From Vibrio tarriae (lineage in GTDB: Bacteria; Pseudomonadota; Gammaproteobacteria; Enterobacterales; Vibrionaceae): a stretch of 64,000 nt of DNA. The notes below the pieces were generated by a model. The model worked only from the letters and a program-made list of their open reading frames with translations. It was not told where the DNA came from and ran no database searches. Of this stretch, positions 1-7,661 are shown one piece after another. How positions within the stretch are numbered: the stretch's first letter is position 1; each line of letters opens with the position of its first letter. The stretch lies in NCBI RefSeq assembly GCF_002216685.1, contig NZ_CP022353.1, forward strand, positions 2,108,001 to 2,172,000, read 5' to 3'. The position numbers and the translations under genes are program-made.

Positions 1-179
1 AAGCTAAAGAGCTCGGCGATGTGATGGATGAAGTATTTGGAACTGAGAATATTAAACAAAAAGGCGGAGCCATTGGCCTTTTAACCCGCCACCATCTCAC
101 CCGCAGCACAGTTTATCATCAGGCCTTAATTCTCGCTCTGATCCCCTTTATTAATCCAGAACATTATCCGTCAGCTTAG
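1..179 (+). CDS. yjjX: YjjX-type inosine/xanthosine triphosphatase, C-terminal fragment
   Basis: Partial gene cut by the left edge; the frame starting at base 3 is open for 58 codons and ends with TAG at 177-179. The translated tail ([13 protein letters not shown] near its start, [20 protein letters not shown] near its end) resembles the C-terminus of YjjX, a house-cleaning phosphatase that hydrolyses non-canonical purine nucleoside triphosphates such as ITP and XTP. Neighbour order supports the call: in Escherichia coli the order slt-trpR-yjjX is conserved, and here yjjX converges on trpR with slt beyond it. The active-site half lies outside the window, so function rests on tail similarity and context. 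Confidence 0.8.
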   Translation, partial: AKELGDVMDEVFGTENIKQKGGAIGLLTRHHLTRSTVYHQALILALIPFINPEHYPSA

Positions 180-184
180 TGAGT

Positions 185-216
185 ATGAGTTGAAGCTCTC
201 ATTCACTTCAACTCAT
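185..216. repeat. Perfect 11-bp inverted repeat between yjjX and trpR
   Basis: The arms ATGAGTTGAAG and CTTCAACTCAT are perfectly complementary around a 10-nt loop. It lies between two convergent genes, six bases after the yjjX stop. Neither side carries a clear T-run, so it may be a weak bidirectional terminator or an mRNA 3'-end stabiliser rather than a classical intrinsic terminator. Confidence 0.55.
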
Positions 217-256
217 CGAGTTCCTCAATAAACACTCGGCTTAGCCAGTGATGTCA

Positions 257-568
257 TTAGGCTTCTGAGGATGGAGGCGGCATAAGCAGTTGAGCTAATG
301 CCGCTTTCTCATCCTCACTCCGTGACTTGAGCTCATTCGAACCACGCGTGATGGTTGCAATCCCAACCCCAAGCATTTGGCTTATTTGGCGCTGAGAGAG
401 CTCACCTTGCAGCAGCTCATGCACAATATTCACTCGAGCCACTAATGCTTCACGCTCATCCGGCGTCATCAACATGGTCAGTAGCATTTCGTGCTGCTCT
501 TGCTGCACGGCTTGCTTAACCAGATCCAACACTTGCTGCCACTCACTAAAAGAAGGTTGCTGTACCAT
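257..568 (-). CDS. trpR: Trp operon repressor TrpR
   Basis: Tryptophan-activated DNA-binding repressor of trp and related genes, predicted as a 103-residue cytoplasmic dimer. The family core is clear: MLMTPDEREALVARVNIVHE followed by the helix-turn-helix stretch SQRQISQMLGVGIATITRGS, aligning with E. coli TrpR. The open frame extends upstream to a TTG at 613, but I chose the ATG at 568. The encoded MVQQPSFSEWQ matches the family N-terminus, and the extension would start upstream of the predicted transcription start. The gene lies just downstream of slt in the same orientation, as in E. coli. An operator-like palindrome overlaps the leader, suggesting autorepression. The Shine-Dalgarno sequence is weak and embedded in the operator. 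Confidence 0.93.
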   Translation of the reverse strand: MVQQPSFSEWQQVLDLVKQAVQQEQHEMLLTMLMTPDEREALVARVNIVHELLQGELSQRQISQMLGVGIATITRGSNELKSRSEDEKAALAQLLMPPPSSEA

Positions 569-572
569 AGTT

Positions 573-590
573 GTACTCGTTAAGTGATAC
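573..590 (-). promoter_or_regulatory. Putative trp operator (TrpR autoregulation)
   Basis: Read on the minus strand, GTATCACTTAACGAGTAC matches the trp operator palindrome GTACTAGTTAACTAGTAC at 14 of 18 positions, including the central TTAAC and the outer GTA/TAC. It ends four bases before the trpR start codon and sits roughly at +3 to +20 of the predicted trpR promoter, the expected place for autorepression. The operator consensus is established for enteric bacteria; binding here is inferred. Confidence 0.65.
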
Positions 591-598
591 ACCGGCTT

Positions 599-626
599 AT
601 TGTAGTGCAGCAAGTTGAGGAATCAA
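599..626 (-). promoter_or_regulatory. Predicted trpR promoter
   Basis: On the minus strand a -35 element TTGATT (621-626) and a -10 element TACAAT (599-604) are separated by 16 bp. The -35 overlaps the slt stop codon. The predicted start near 592 puts the operator just downstream of +1, giving trpR its own promoter separate from slt. Confidence 0.55.
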
Positions 627-2569
627 TACTTTGTATTTAACTCATGCTCATTCAAGAAGCGGCCTTGCACGCCCATCAAATCCCGATAGTAGGTTTCAAA
701 CATCAAAATGTTCTGCACATAACCGCGGGTTTCAGCAAAGGGGATTGCCTCAATAAAGCCATACGCATCCAGCTTACCTTGGCTACGTTTCAACCAGCTA
801 TCGACCCGACTTGGTCCTGCATTGTAGGCAGCAAAAGCCAAGATTCGGTTCTGGTCATAACGCTCAAGCAAACTGCTGAGATAACGGCTACCGATCTCAA
901 TATTCTTACCCACTTGATAGAGTTCGTCAGGATTGGAGTAGATCAATTGGTATTTCCTTGCCGTGTAGCGCGCAGTATCCGGCATAATCTGCATTAAGCC
1001 CCGTGCGCCAACGGGTGATTGCGCATCTGGGTTAAGCGCACTTTCTTGTCTGGCTAAAGACATTAATGTGATCGGATCTACACCATTTTTTCGACCATGC
1101 AAGGTAAACAAGTTTTGATGTACGACAGGGAAACGCAGTTGATTATTATCCCAAAGGCTGGCGGAAATGGTCGCCGCAATGGTCATCTGATACCAACCTG
1201 AATCTGCGGCATACGCTGCCAACATCTCTTTTTCTTTCTGAGAAACTCGATCAAGCAACCAACGCCATTCACTTTTTGCCGCCGGCACTTTATCCAAGGC
1301 AATCAGTTCATCAATTCTGGCCAGCGCTTTTTTATGAGCTTTAATCTGCTTCATATCCAGCGTTACTGTACTGGTAGGATAATTGACCGATTGCTGCAAA
1401 ATTTTGGCTGCCGCTACGCTGTAAAAACTGCGTTGTCCAAGCAAAGCTTTTAAGCGCTCGGTACCTTCTTTTTTCTTACCCAGCGCGATTTCACTGCGAC
1501 CTTGCCAATATTGCCAACGCAGAGTTTTACGCTCTTGCTCTGGTAACACCGCAATCCATTGACTCAAACCACGCCAATCATTCTCACGCAGTGCTAGTCG
1601 AATACGCGCTTCAATCAAACGCACATCTTGGCTAGTGCGAGTCACCTCATCACGCCATTTAGCAATCGCAGCCTCTTCAGTATCCATCAAACGGATTGCA
1701 ATAAAACGAGCTACTCGCCCTTTCTGCTCTTGATTCCAGCCTTGGGCTTTCGCGACATCATTGAAGACAGCTTGCGCTTCTTGAGGCTCTGATCTTGCCC
1801 ACTTTTGTAACGCCAACTCTGCTAACTTTTGATTAATCGGATCTTGCGATGCTTTACGGCTGTAAGCTAACACTCGCTCAGGTTTATCAAATAGCTCAAG
1901 CATGCCTTGCGCTTTCGCTTGTGATTTTTTGCCATCCAGCTTCTTCTGTAGATAGACGATGAGGTTACGGTTACGACCTTCAAAAGCGAGTAAAGCCCGT
2001 TTTAAAACCCAATCGTCACTCAAGCCCCCAACGCGATCCCACTCGGCAAATAACGGATCACAAGCATCGGCGATACTGGCACCGTTAAGCCACATCTTTT
2101 TCGCACCTTCAAACGCCTCATTACGCTTTCCGGTTTGCAGTTTGGCGTTGTAGTAATGGCATTGGTAAGTTTCGCCATTGGGCAGTTGAGTTTGAAATTG
2201 CAGCAATGCCGACCATTTTTTGCTGCGCGCTAAAGCGTCTAAATAGGGTGCGGCGATCCGAGCTGAAAAAGGGTACTCTTTATGACTATCGATAAAATGG
2301 CGTACTGCGATCGGCGGCTTACTGCCGAGATCGATAAGAAAAGCGCGATAATCAAGATAAGGGGTCAAGGGGTAGCTATCGATCTGCTTACGAATACGTT
2401 GATATTGTTGAATATTCTTTTCATCCAGCCAACGCTGTGCTTTATCGTATTGAGCTCTCTGCGCCTCTAAATCCAAAGCACTCGCGCTAGCAGAGCCCAC
2501 TGCCCATACCGTGGTGAACATCAAGATCGAAACAAGGCTACGCGGCTTAAATACCCTCAGGCGCGTCAT
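623..2569 (-). CDS. slt: Soluble lytic murein transglycosylase Slt
   Basis: Periplasmic enzyme that cleaves the MurNAc-GlcNAc bond of peptidoglycan, releasing 1,6-anhydro muropeptides. The 648-residue length matches the Slt70 family (E. coli about 645). A signal peptide occupies roughly residues 1-31 and ends near ASA. A long alpha-helical superhelix follows (about 30-450), then the C-terminal lysozyme-like domain with the catalytic motif ARQESALNP (Glu about 509), GARGLMQIMP and AFAAYNAGP. The ATG at 2569 is preceded by AAGGATGAG. Its products, anhydro muropeptides, are what the nagZ and anmK enzymes encoded 8-12 kb away recycle. trpR follows immediately downstream. Confidence 0.95.
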   Translation of the reverse strand: MTRLRVFKPRSLVSILMFTTVWAVGSASASALDLEAQRAQYDKAQRWLDEKNIQQYQRIRKQIDSYPLTPYLDYRAFLIDLGSKPPIAVRHFIDSHKEYPFSARIAAPYLDALARSKKWSALLQFQTQLPNGETYQCHYYNAKLQTGKRNEAFEGAKKMWLNGASIADACDPLFAEWDRVGGLSDDWVLKRALLAFEGRNRNLIVYLQKKLDGKKSQAKAQGMLELFDKPERVLAYSRKASQDPINQKLAELALQKWARSEPQEAQAVFNDVAKAQGWNQEQKGRVARFIAIRLMDTEEAAIAKWRDEVTRTSQDVRLIEARIRLALRENDWRGLSQWIAVLPEQERKTLRWQYWQGRSEIALGKKKEGTERLKALLGQRSFYSVAAAKILQQSVNYPTSTVTLDMKQIKAHKKALARIDELIALDKVPAAKSEWRWLLDRVSQKEKEMLAAYAADSGWYQMTIAATISASLWDNNQLRFPVVHQNLFTLHGRKNGVDPITLMSLARQESALNPDAQSPVGARGLMQIMPDTARYTARKYQLIYSNPDELYQVGKNIEIGSRYLSSLLERYDQNRILAFAAYNAGPSRVDSWLKRSQGKLDAYGFIEAIPFAETRGYVQNILMFETYYRDLMGVQGRFLNEHELNTKY

Positions 2570-2930
2570 GAGATCTCATCCTTAAAATCAGTGTGATAAC
2601 AAATTATTACGCGTAATCTCGCCATAAATGTAAAGGCAAGTGAAGTAAACTTAACGCAAATAATGCAACATTTTATTGAATTTCCCACTATCGCGAACGA
2701 TGAAATAAAATCTTTGAATATTAATCGACTTATTCATCATTAACACCTTGGTGAATCAAGGGTAATTGTATTGGTTGAGTGCAAAGAGTTCGCGCTCCAC
2801 TCTCATTAGATAAGAAAGCGATTAAGAATTTTTTACACAGGCTGAAATGCGGGTGCTCTAGTAACAAAAAGTCTTGCTTTGGTATAGAATGGCGACTTTA
2901 TTCCGTTTGAAAGATTAGGAACGATCGGCA
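2570..2930. other. Divergent intergenic region slt / ettA
   Basis: A+T-rich 361-bp gap between divergently transcribed slt and ettA with no convincing open frame. Towards ettA there is an extended -10 element, TGG followed by TATAGA at 2883-2888, without a good -35. A purine-rich AAGATTAGGA lies upstream of the ettA ATG. I could not assign a single clear slt promoter. Confidence 0.4.
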
Positions 2931-4598
2931 ATGGCTGAATACGTATATACCATGTCTCGGGTGAGCAAGATTGTGCCACCCAAGCGTCAAATTCTGAAAG
3001 ATATCTCCTTGAGTTTCTTCCCGGGTGCCAAAATTGGTGTTCTGGGCCTTAACGGTGCGGGTAAATCGACCCTGCTGCGTATCATGGCAGGCATTGACAA
3101 AGACATCGACGGTGAAGCTCGTCCACAACCCGGTTTGAAAGTGGGTTATCTGCCCCAAGAGCCTAAGTTGGATGAGAGTAAAACCGTACGTGAAGTTGTC
3201 GAAGAAGCCGTTGCGGATGTGGCTTACGCGCTTAAGCGTCTTGATGAAGTTTATGCCGCGTACGCTGAGCCTGATGCAGACTTTGATGCTCTGGCTAAAG
3301 AACAGGGTGAACTGGAAGCGCTGATCCAAGCGAAAAATGGCCACAACCTAGATAATGCTCTAGAGCGTGCCGCCGATGCACTGCGCCTACCGGAGTGGGA
3401 TGCGCAGGTGAAATACCTCTCTGGTGGTGAGCGTCGTCGTGTGGCGATCTGTCGTCTGCTGCTGGAAAATCCAGACATGCTGCTGCTCGACGAACCCACC
3501 AACCACTTGGATGCCGAATCAGTCGCTTGGCTGGAGCGTTTCTTAGTCGATTACGCAGGGACTGTGGTCGCGATTACCCATGACCGTTACTTCCTCGATA
3601 ACGCGGCAGGCTGGATTCTGGAACTTGACCGTGGTGAAGGTATTCCATGGCAAGGTAACTACACTTCATGGCTAGAGCAAAAAGATGCTCGTCTGAAGCA
3701 AGAAGCGTCTCAAGAGAAAGCGCGCCAAAAAACCATTGAGAAAGAGCTGGAATGGGTTCGTCAGAATCCAAAAGGTCGTCAGGCTAAATCGAAAGCGCGT
3801 ATGGCACGTTTTGAAGAGCTGCAAAATACTGAGCACCAAAAACGTAACGAAACCAACGAGCTGTTCATCCCGCCTGGTGAGCGCCTAGGTGACAAAGTGA
3901 TTGAAGTGAAAAACCTCACCAAATCATTCGATGGTCGTGTTCTGATTGATGATCTTTCTTTCAGCATGCCAAAAGGTGCTATTGTCGGCATCATCGGCCC
4001 GAACGGTGCGGGTAAATCAACCCTATTCAAAATGCTGAGCGGTGTTGAACAGCCAGATTCAGGCACGATCGAACTGGGTGATACCGTGAAACTGGCATCG
4101 GTGGATCAGTTCCGTGACAGCATGAACGACAAGCACACCGTATTCCAAGAGATTTCTGAAGGTGCGGATATCATTCGCATCAACAACTTTGAAATCCCAG
4201 CTCGTGCTTACTGTTCACGCTTTAACTTCAAAGGCGTCGATCAGCAAAAAGTGATTGGCGAGCTGTCTGGTGGTGAGCGTAACCGTGTCCACTTGGCCAA
4301 ACTGCTTAAAGCGGGCGGCAACGTGCTGTTACTCGACGAACCTACCAACGATCTGGACGTCGAAACGCTGCGTGCTCTGGAAGAAGCGCTGCTAGAATTC
4401 CCCGGCTGTGCCATGGTGATCTCGCATGACCGTTGGTTCCTAGACCGTATTGCCACCCACATCCTAGATTATCGTGATGAAGGTAAAGTGAACTTCTACG
4501 AAGGTAACTACACCGAGTACATGGAGTGGCTGAAACAGACTCTGGGCGCGCAAGCAGCAGAGCCTCACCGTATTAAGTACAAGCGCATTACCAAATAA
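2931..4598 (+). CDS. ettA: Energy-dependent translational throttle protein EttA (ABC-F ATPase)
   Basis: Cytoplasmic ABC-F protein that binds the ribosomal E site and gates the first elongation steps according to the ATP/ADP ratio. The 555-residue protein has two ATP-binding cassettes and no membrane domain: Walker A GLNGAGKST near residue 42 and GPNGAGKST near 356, signature motifs LSGGERRRVAICR and LSGGERNRVHLAK, and Walker B LLLDEPTNHLD / LLLDEPTNDLD. A charged linker (about 240-300, rich in Lys/Glu/Arg) fits the P-site interaction motif. Length and sequence match E. coli EttA (555 residues). It appears monocistronic, with a terminator 22 bases downstream. Confidence 0.95.
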   Translation: MAEYVYTMSRVSKIVPPKRQILKDISLSFFPGAKIGVLGLNGAGKSTLLRIMAGIDKDIDGEARPQPGLKVGYLPQEPKLDESKTVREVVEEAVADVAYALKRLDEVYAAYAEPDADFDALAKEQGELEALIQAKNGHNLDNALERAADALRLPEWDAQVKYLSGGERRRVAICRLLLENPDMLLLDEPTNHLDAESVAWLERFLVDYAGTVVAITHDRYFLDNAAGWILELDRGEGIPWQGNYTSWLEQKDARLKQEASQEKARQKTIEKELEWVRQNPKGRQAKSKARMARFEELQNTEHQKRNETNELFIPPGERLGDKVIEVKNLTKSFDGRVLIDDLSFSMPKGAIVGIIGPNGAGKSTLFKMLSGVEQPDSGTIELGDTVKLASVDQFRDSMNDKHTVFQEISEGADIIRINNFEIPARAYCSRFNFKGVDQQKVIGELSGGERNRVHLAKLLKAGGNVLLLDEPTNDLDVETLRALEEALLEFPGCAMVISHDRWFLDRIATHILDYRDEGKVNFYEGNYTEYMEWLKQTLGAQAAEPHRIKYKRITK

Positions 4599-4620
4599 AA
4601 TACCGTCAGGTATCACATTC

Positions 4621-4650
4621 AGAAAAGGTCGCCATGCGGCCTTTTCTTTT
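4621..4650 (+). terminator. Intrinsic terminator of ettA
   Basis: AGAAAAGG and CCTTTTCT pair around an inner CGCCATGCG stem-loop, followed by a T-rich tail (CTTTT). It lies 22 bases after the ettA stop codon. Confidence 0.8.
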
Positions 4651-4768
4651 GCTCGACATAAACCGAGTTTGTGATTGAGTAAGCTTATTTCAGCATACAT
4701 CCGGTGATTTAATGTACCCTTTGCTATGCTTGTCCTATCTATACGTCGTCTTTGTCAGAGAGAACGCC

Positions 4769-5140
4769 ATGATCGAAAAACGTCGCTTTTCACGCATCCT
4801 GTATCAAGCGCCAGCCACCCTAAGCCAAGGCGATAAACAACTGTCGACTTGCATTCAGGATCTATCGCTGCACGGTTTGCTGCTCTGGTCAGAAGATGAG
4901 CCGGATTTAGATACTCACGCTTTAGTGGATGTGGTTTTTAGCCTACCAGAAAGCGATGTAACCATATCACTCAGCGCAAAAGTCATCAGCATCCAAGAGC
5001 GGATCATTCGAATGGCGATCAGCCATATTGATATTGAAAGCATTGCGCATCTACGCCGCTTAGTGGAGTTGAATGTGGGCGATGACAGCTTACTGCATCG
5101 AGACTTAGAGCATCTTTCTGATTTAGGACTGCATGAGTAA
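4769..5140 (+). CDS. plzA: PilZ-domain cyclic di-GMP binding protein
   Basis: Single-domain PilZ protein of 123 residues, a probable cytoplasmic c-di-GMP receptor. Both ligand motifs are present: RRFSR (RxxxR) at residues 4-8 and DLSLHG (D/NxSxxG) about 30 residues later. The open frame continues upstream to an ATG at 4712, but I chose 4769. The RxxxR motif then sits at the N-terminus as usual, AGAGAGAA precedes it, and the extension encodes hydrophobic filler. The symbol plzA follows my memory of the V. cholerae PilZ set and is moderately certain. The effector output is unknown. RocS, VpsR and another GGDEF-EAL gene lie in the same window. Confidence 0.85.
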   Translation: MIEKRRFSRILYQAPATLSQGDKQLSTCIQDLSLHGLLLWSEDEPDLDTHALVDVVFSLPESDVTISLSAKVISIQERIIRMAISHIDIESIAHLRRLVELNVGDDSLLHRDLEHLSDLGLHE

Positions 5141-5165
5141 TCCCAAGCCCAAATGGACTTGGGAT
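5140..5165. terminator. Stem-loop between convergent plzA and tyrA
   Basis: ATCCCAAG and CTTGGGAT form a perfect 8-bp stem around a 10-nt loop, starting inside the plzA stop codon. There is no real T-run on either side, so termination efficiency is uncertain. Confidence 0.5.
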
Positions 5166-5206
5166 GTTATTGACAGTGAGAGTGACGGTGAGAGGCGAAT
5201 GATGCG

Positions 5207-6334
5207 TTAACCTCTGTGGATCGCATCATTCGCTTGTTTGAGTAAGTTTTGGCTCTCATGCATAAACTGCTGTGAATAATCACCAAACCACTGGCTAACT
5301 CGTTCAAATTGAGCCACAAAACTCGCCTTATCGCTCGCACTCACCAACTCAACTGCCTCGCTTAAGCAGCGATGAAAACGCTGTATCATCTCAATATTTT
5401 CTGGTGATGAGAGAATAATATCGCCGTACAGATGGGGATCTTGCCCAAATAGCCGTCCGACCATGGCAAGCTCTAAACGGTAAATCGGTGAACTGAGTTT
5501 CAGCAGTTGTGCCAAGTTCGGGTTCTCTTTGGTCAGATGCAAGCCATAAGCAAAGGAAGTGAAGTGGCGCAGTGCTTGGATCAGTGTCATACCACGATCA
5601 TGTTCAGCCGCATCAATCTGGCATAAACTTGCGCCCCAAATAGCAAACTGTTGCAAGAGCCATTGGTAGTGTTCATTGCCTCGACCATCACAGTAAACAA
5701 TCACCTGCTTCGCCAAGCTGGGAACGTCTGGGCCAAACATAGGGTGCAGCCCAACCACTGGACCTTCGTGCACTTGTAGCATGGCGGCAAGCGGCTTGGC
5801 TTTGATTGAGGTGAGATCGCACAAAATGCAATCGTCCGGCAACTGGCGCAGCTTTTCAATGACACCAAGCGTCAAATGGATAGGTACCGTGACCACCACT
5901 AAGCCAGCATCACTGAGCAGTTCATCTGCTTTGTCCCAATCTTGGCTACCCAGCACTTTGACTTGATAGCCAGAGAGTTTAAACATACGGCCAAATAGTC
6001 GCCCAAGCTGACCGTTACCACCGATGATCACCACGGAACGTAACTCAGGATTAAGGCATTTAAAGCCGGAGTCCTTTTCACTGGCGTAGGATTCACGCAT
6101 AGTTCGGCGCAAAATATCTTCAATCAGTTGGGGCGGAACACCTTTGCTTTCCGCTTCCGCTCGACGTGAAGCGAGCATTGCCGCTTCACGATCGGGGGCA
6201 TAAATCGGTAACCCATATCGACTTTTCACTTGCCCGACCTGCTCCACCAATGCCAGACGGCGAGCCAATAACTCCACCATCTGCTTATCGACTTCATCGA
6301 TTTGGTCGCGTAACTGATTCAACTCTACGGCCAT
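5207..6334 (-). CDS. tyrA: Bifunctional chorismate mutase / prephenate dehydrogenase TyrA
   Basis: Converts chorismate to prephenate and then to 4-hydroxyphenylpyruvate, the committed branch to tyrosine. The 375-residue protein has an N-terminal AroQ-type chorismate mutase (about 1-90; LRDQIDEVDKQMVELLARR), then an NAD-binding Rossmann motif VIIGGNGQLGRLFGRMF near residue 105, and the dehydrogenase motif GLHPMFGPD. The length is the same as E. coli TyrA within two residues. The ATG at 6334 is preceded by AAGGATAGAAC. It lies 12 bases downstream of aroF and is almost certainly cotranscribed with it under TyrR control. Confidence 0.96.
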   Translation of the reverse strand: MAVELNQLRDQIDEVDKQMVELLARRLALVEQVGQVKSRYGLPIYAPDREAAMLASRRAEAESKGVPPQLIEDILRRTMRESYASEKDSGFKCLNPELRSVVIIGGNGQLGRLFGRMFKLSGYQVKVLGSQDWDKADELLSDAGLVVVTVPIHLTLGVIEKLRQLPDDCILCDLTSIKAKPLAAMLQVHEGPVVGLHPMFGPDVPSLAKQVIVYCDGRGNEHYQWLLQQFAIWGASLCQIDAAEHDRGMTLIQALRHFTSFAYGLHLTKENPNLAQLLKLSSPIYRLELAMVGRLFGQDPHLYGDIILSSPENIEMIQRFHRCLSEAVELVSASDKASFVAQFERVSQWFGDYSQQFMHESQNLLKQANDAIHRG

Positions 6335-6346
6335 GTTCTATCCTTG

Positions 6347-7420
6347 TTATCCTTGCAAACGATTGTGCAAAAAGGGAATAAGTTCCTGATGCGCACGACG
6401 TAATAATGCCTCAGTCGTTGACCAATTTATACAGCCGTCAGTGATCGAGACTCCGTATTGCATCTTTTCACGAGGCAGATCCGAAGACTGATTTCCTTCA
6501 TTGAGATGGCTTTCAATCATCAGGCCAATGATCGAGCGATTGCCTTCACGGATTTGATGAATCACATCTTCTGCCACCAATGGCTGACGGCGGTAGTCTT
6601 TACGTGAGTTCGCATGGCTGCAATCCACCATCAAAGAGGGTTCCAAACGCGCTTTTTGCATCTCTTCTTCACATTCCGCGACAGAAACCGAATCGTAGTT
6701 GGTCTGTTTGCCACCACGCAAAATCACATGCCCATTCGGGTTGCCTTGTGTCGTGAGCAGTGCCACTTGTCCTTCGCGGTTAATTCCCATAAAGCGGTGG
6801 CTGGAGGAGGCGGCCTGCATCGCATTAATTGCCGTTGCCAAGTTACCATCCGTGCCATTTTTAAAGCCAATTGGCATGGAAAGGCCACTTGCCATCTCGC
6901 GGTGAGTTTGTGATTCCGTGGTGCGCGCACCAATCGCCGCCCAACTAAAAGTATCTGCCAAGTATTGTGGGCTAATCGGGTCCAACGCTTCGGTTGCCAG
7001 TGGGATTTCCATTTCGGCCAAATCGACCAAGAGTTGACGCCCAACATGCAGACCGTGTTCGATATCAAAACTGCCATCAAGATGCGGATCGTTAATCAGC
7101 CCTTTCCAACCGACCGTAGTACGCGGTTTTTCAAAGTACACGCGCATTACGATGTAGAGCTGGTCGCTCAGCTGCGCCGAGAGTGCTTTGAGTTTTTTGG
7201 CGTACTCTTTCGCCGCATCCACATCATGAATTGAGCAAGGACCACAGACGATCAGCAAACGAGGATCGCGTTTGTGGATAATGTCCGCCACCGTCTGACG
7301 CGACTCACGAATAAATTTACGCGCCTTGTCACTGAGCGGAATCTTGGCTTTTAAGGCATCAGGGGTGATCAATATCTGTTCGTCACTGATATTTACATCG
7401 CTCAATTCACTTTTTTTCAT
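6347..7420 (-). CDS. aroF: DAHP synthase, probably tyrosine-sensitive (AroF)
   Basis: Condenses phosphoenolpyruvate with erythrose 4-phosphate to 3-deoxy-D-arabino-heptulosonate 7-phosphate, the first step of the shikimate pathway. The 357-residue protein matches class I DAHP synthases: LLIVCGPCSIHD near residue 60, KPRTTVGWKGLINDP near 100, GARTTESQTHREMASGLSMP, and VDCSHANSRKD near 270 carrying the metal ligand His. I call it AroF rather than AroG/AroH because it is directly followed by tyrA and preceded by TyrR boxes, the arrangement of the tyrosine-repressed aroF-tyrA operon. Feedback specificity itself cannot be read from sequence here. Confidence 0.93.
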   Translation of the reverse strand: MKKSELSDVNISDEQILITPDALKAKIPLSDKARKFIRESRQTVADIIHKRDPRLLIVCGPCSIHDVDAAKEYAKKLKALSAQLSDQLYIVMRVYFEKPRTTVGWKGLINDPHLDGSFDIEHGLHVGRQLLVDLAEMEIPLATEALDPISPQYLADTFSWAAIGARTTESQTHREMASGLSMPIGFKNGTDGNLATAINAMQAASSSHRFMGINREGQVALLTTQGNPNGHVILRGGKQTNYDSVSVAECEEEMQKARLEPSLMVDCSHANSRKDYRRQPLVAEDVIHQIREGNRSIIGLMIESHLNEGNQSSDLPREKMQYGVSITDGCINWSTTEALLRRAHQELIPFLHNRLQG

Positions 7421-7429
7421 CTCATCACC

Positions 7430-7447
7430 TGTAATTTATTATTTACA
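7430..7447 (-). promoter_or_regulatory. TyrR box proximal to aroF
   Basis: TGTAATTTATTATTTACA fits the TyrR consensus TGTAAA-N6-TTTACA with one mismatch. It lies nine bases upstream of the aroF start codon, where a bound repressor could block transcription. Confidence 0.7.
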
Positions 7448-7513
7448 CACCTAACAAGGTGAGCTGGAAACTTAAACAGAAAACACGTTAGCAGGCTTTA
7501 AAAACAATGCAAG

Positions 7514-7554
7514 TGTAAATTTAAACCAACATTTAATGTAAATTAAAAATTACA
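7514..7554 (-). promoter_or_regulatory. Adjacent weak and strong TyrR boxes upstream of aroF
   Basis: The strong box is TGTAAATTAAAAATTACA at 7537-7554. The weak box, TGTAAATTTAAACCAACA, is at 7514-7531 with a good left half and poor right half. The two are spaced exactly 23 bp start to start, the usual arrangement of paired TyrR boxes that bind a tyrosine-induced hexamer. Together with the proximal box this gives three sites, the same number reported for E. coli aroF. Confidence 0.68.
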
Positions 7555-7661
7555 CATCTCATTTAATGACACTTGGCACACAAACTGGGGAATAAAGCGT
7601 GTTTTGTTCGCTTTGAGTATCTTAAAATAAGCCGTTTTTCCGCTCAGACGATGGACTGGTT

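Noticed and set aside
2898..3344. 148-codon antisense frame over the start of ettA
   Set aside because: It lies opposite a highly conserved ABC-F gene and has no start signal; a shadow of the codon pattern.
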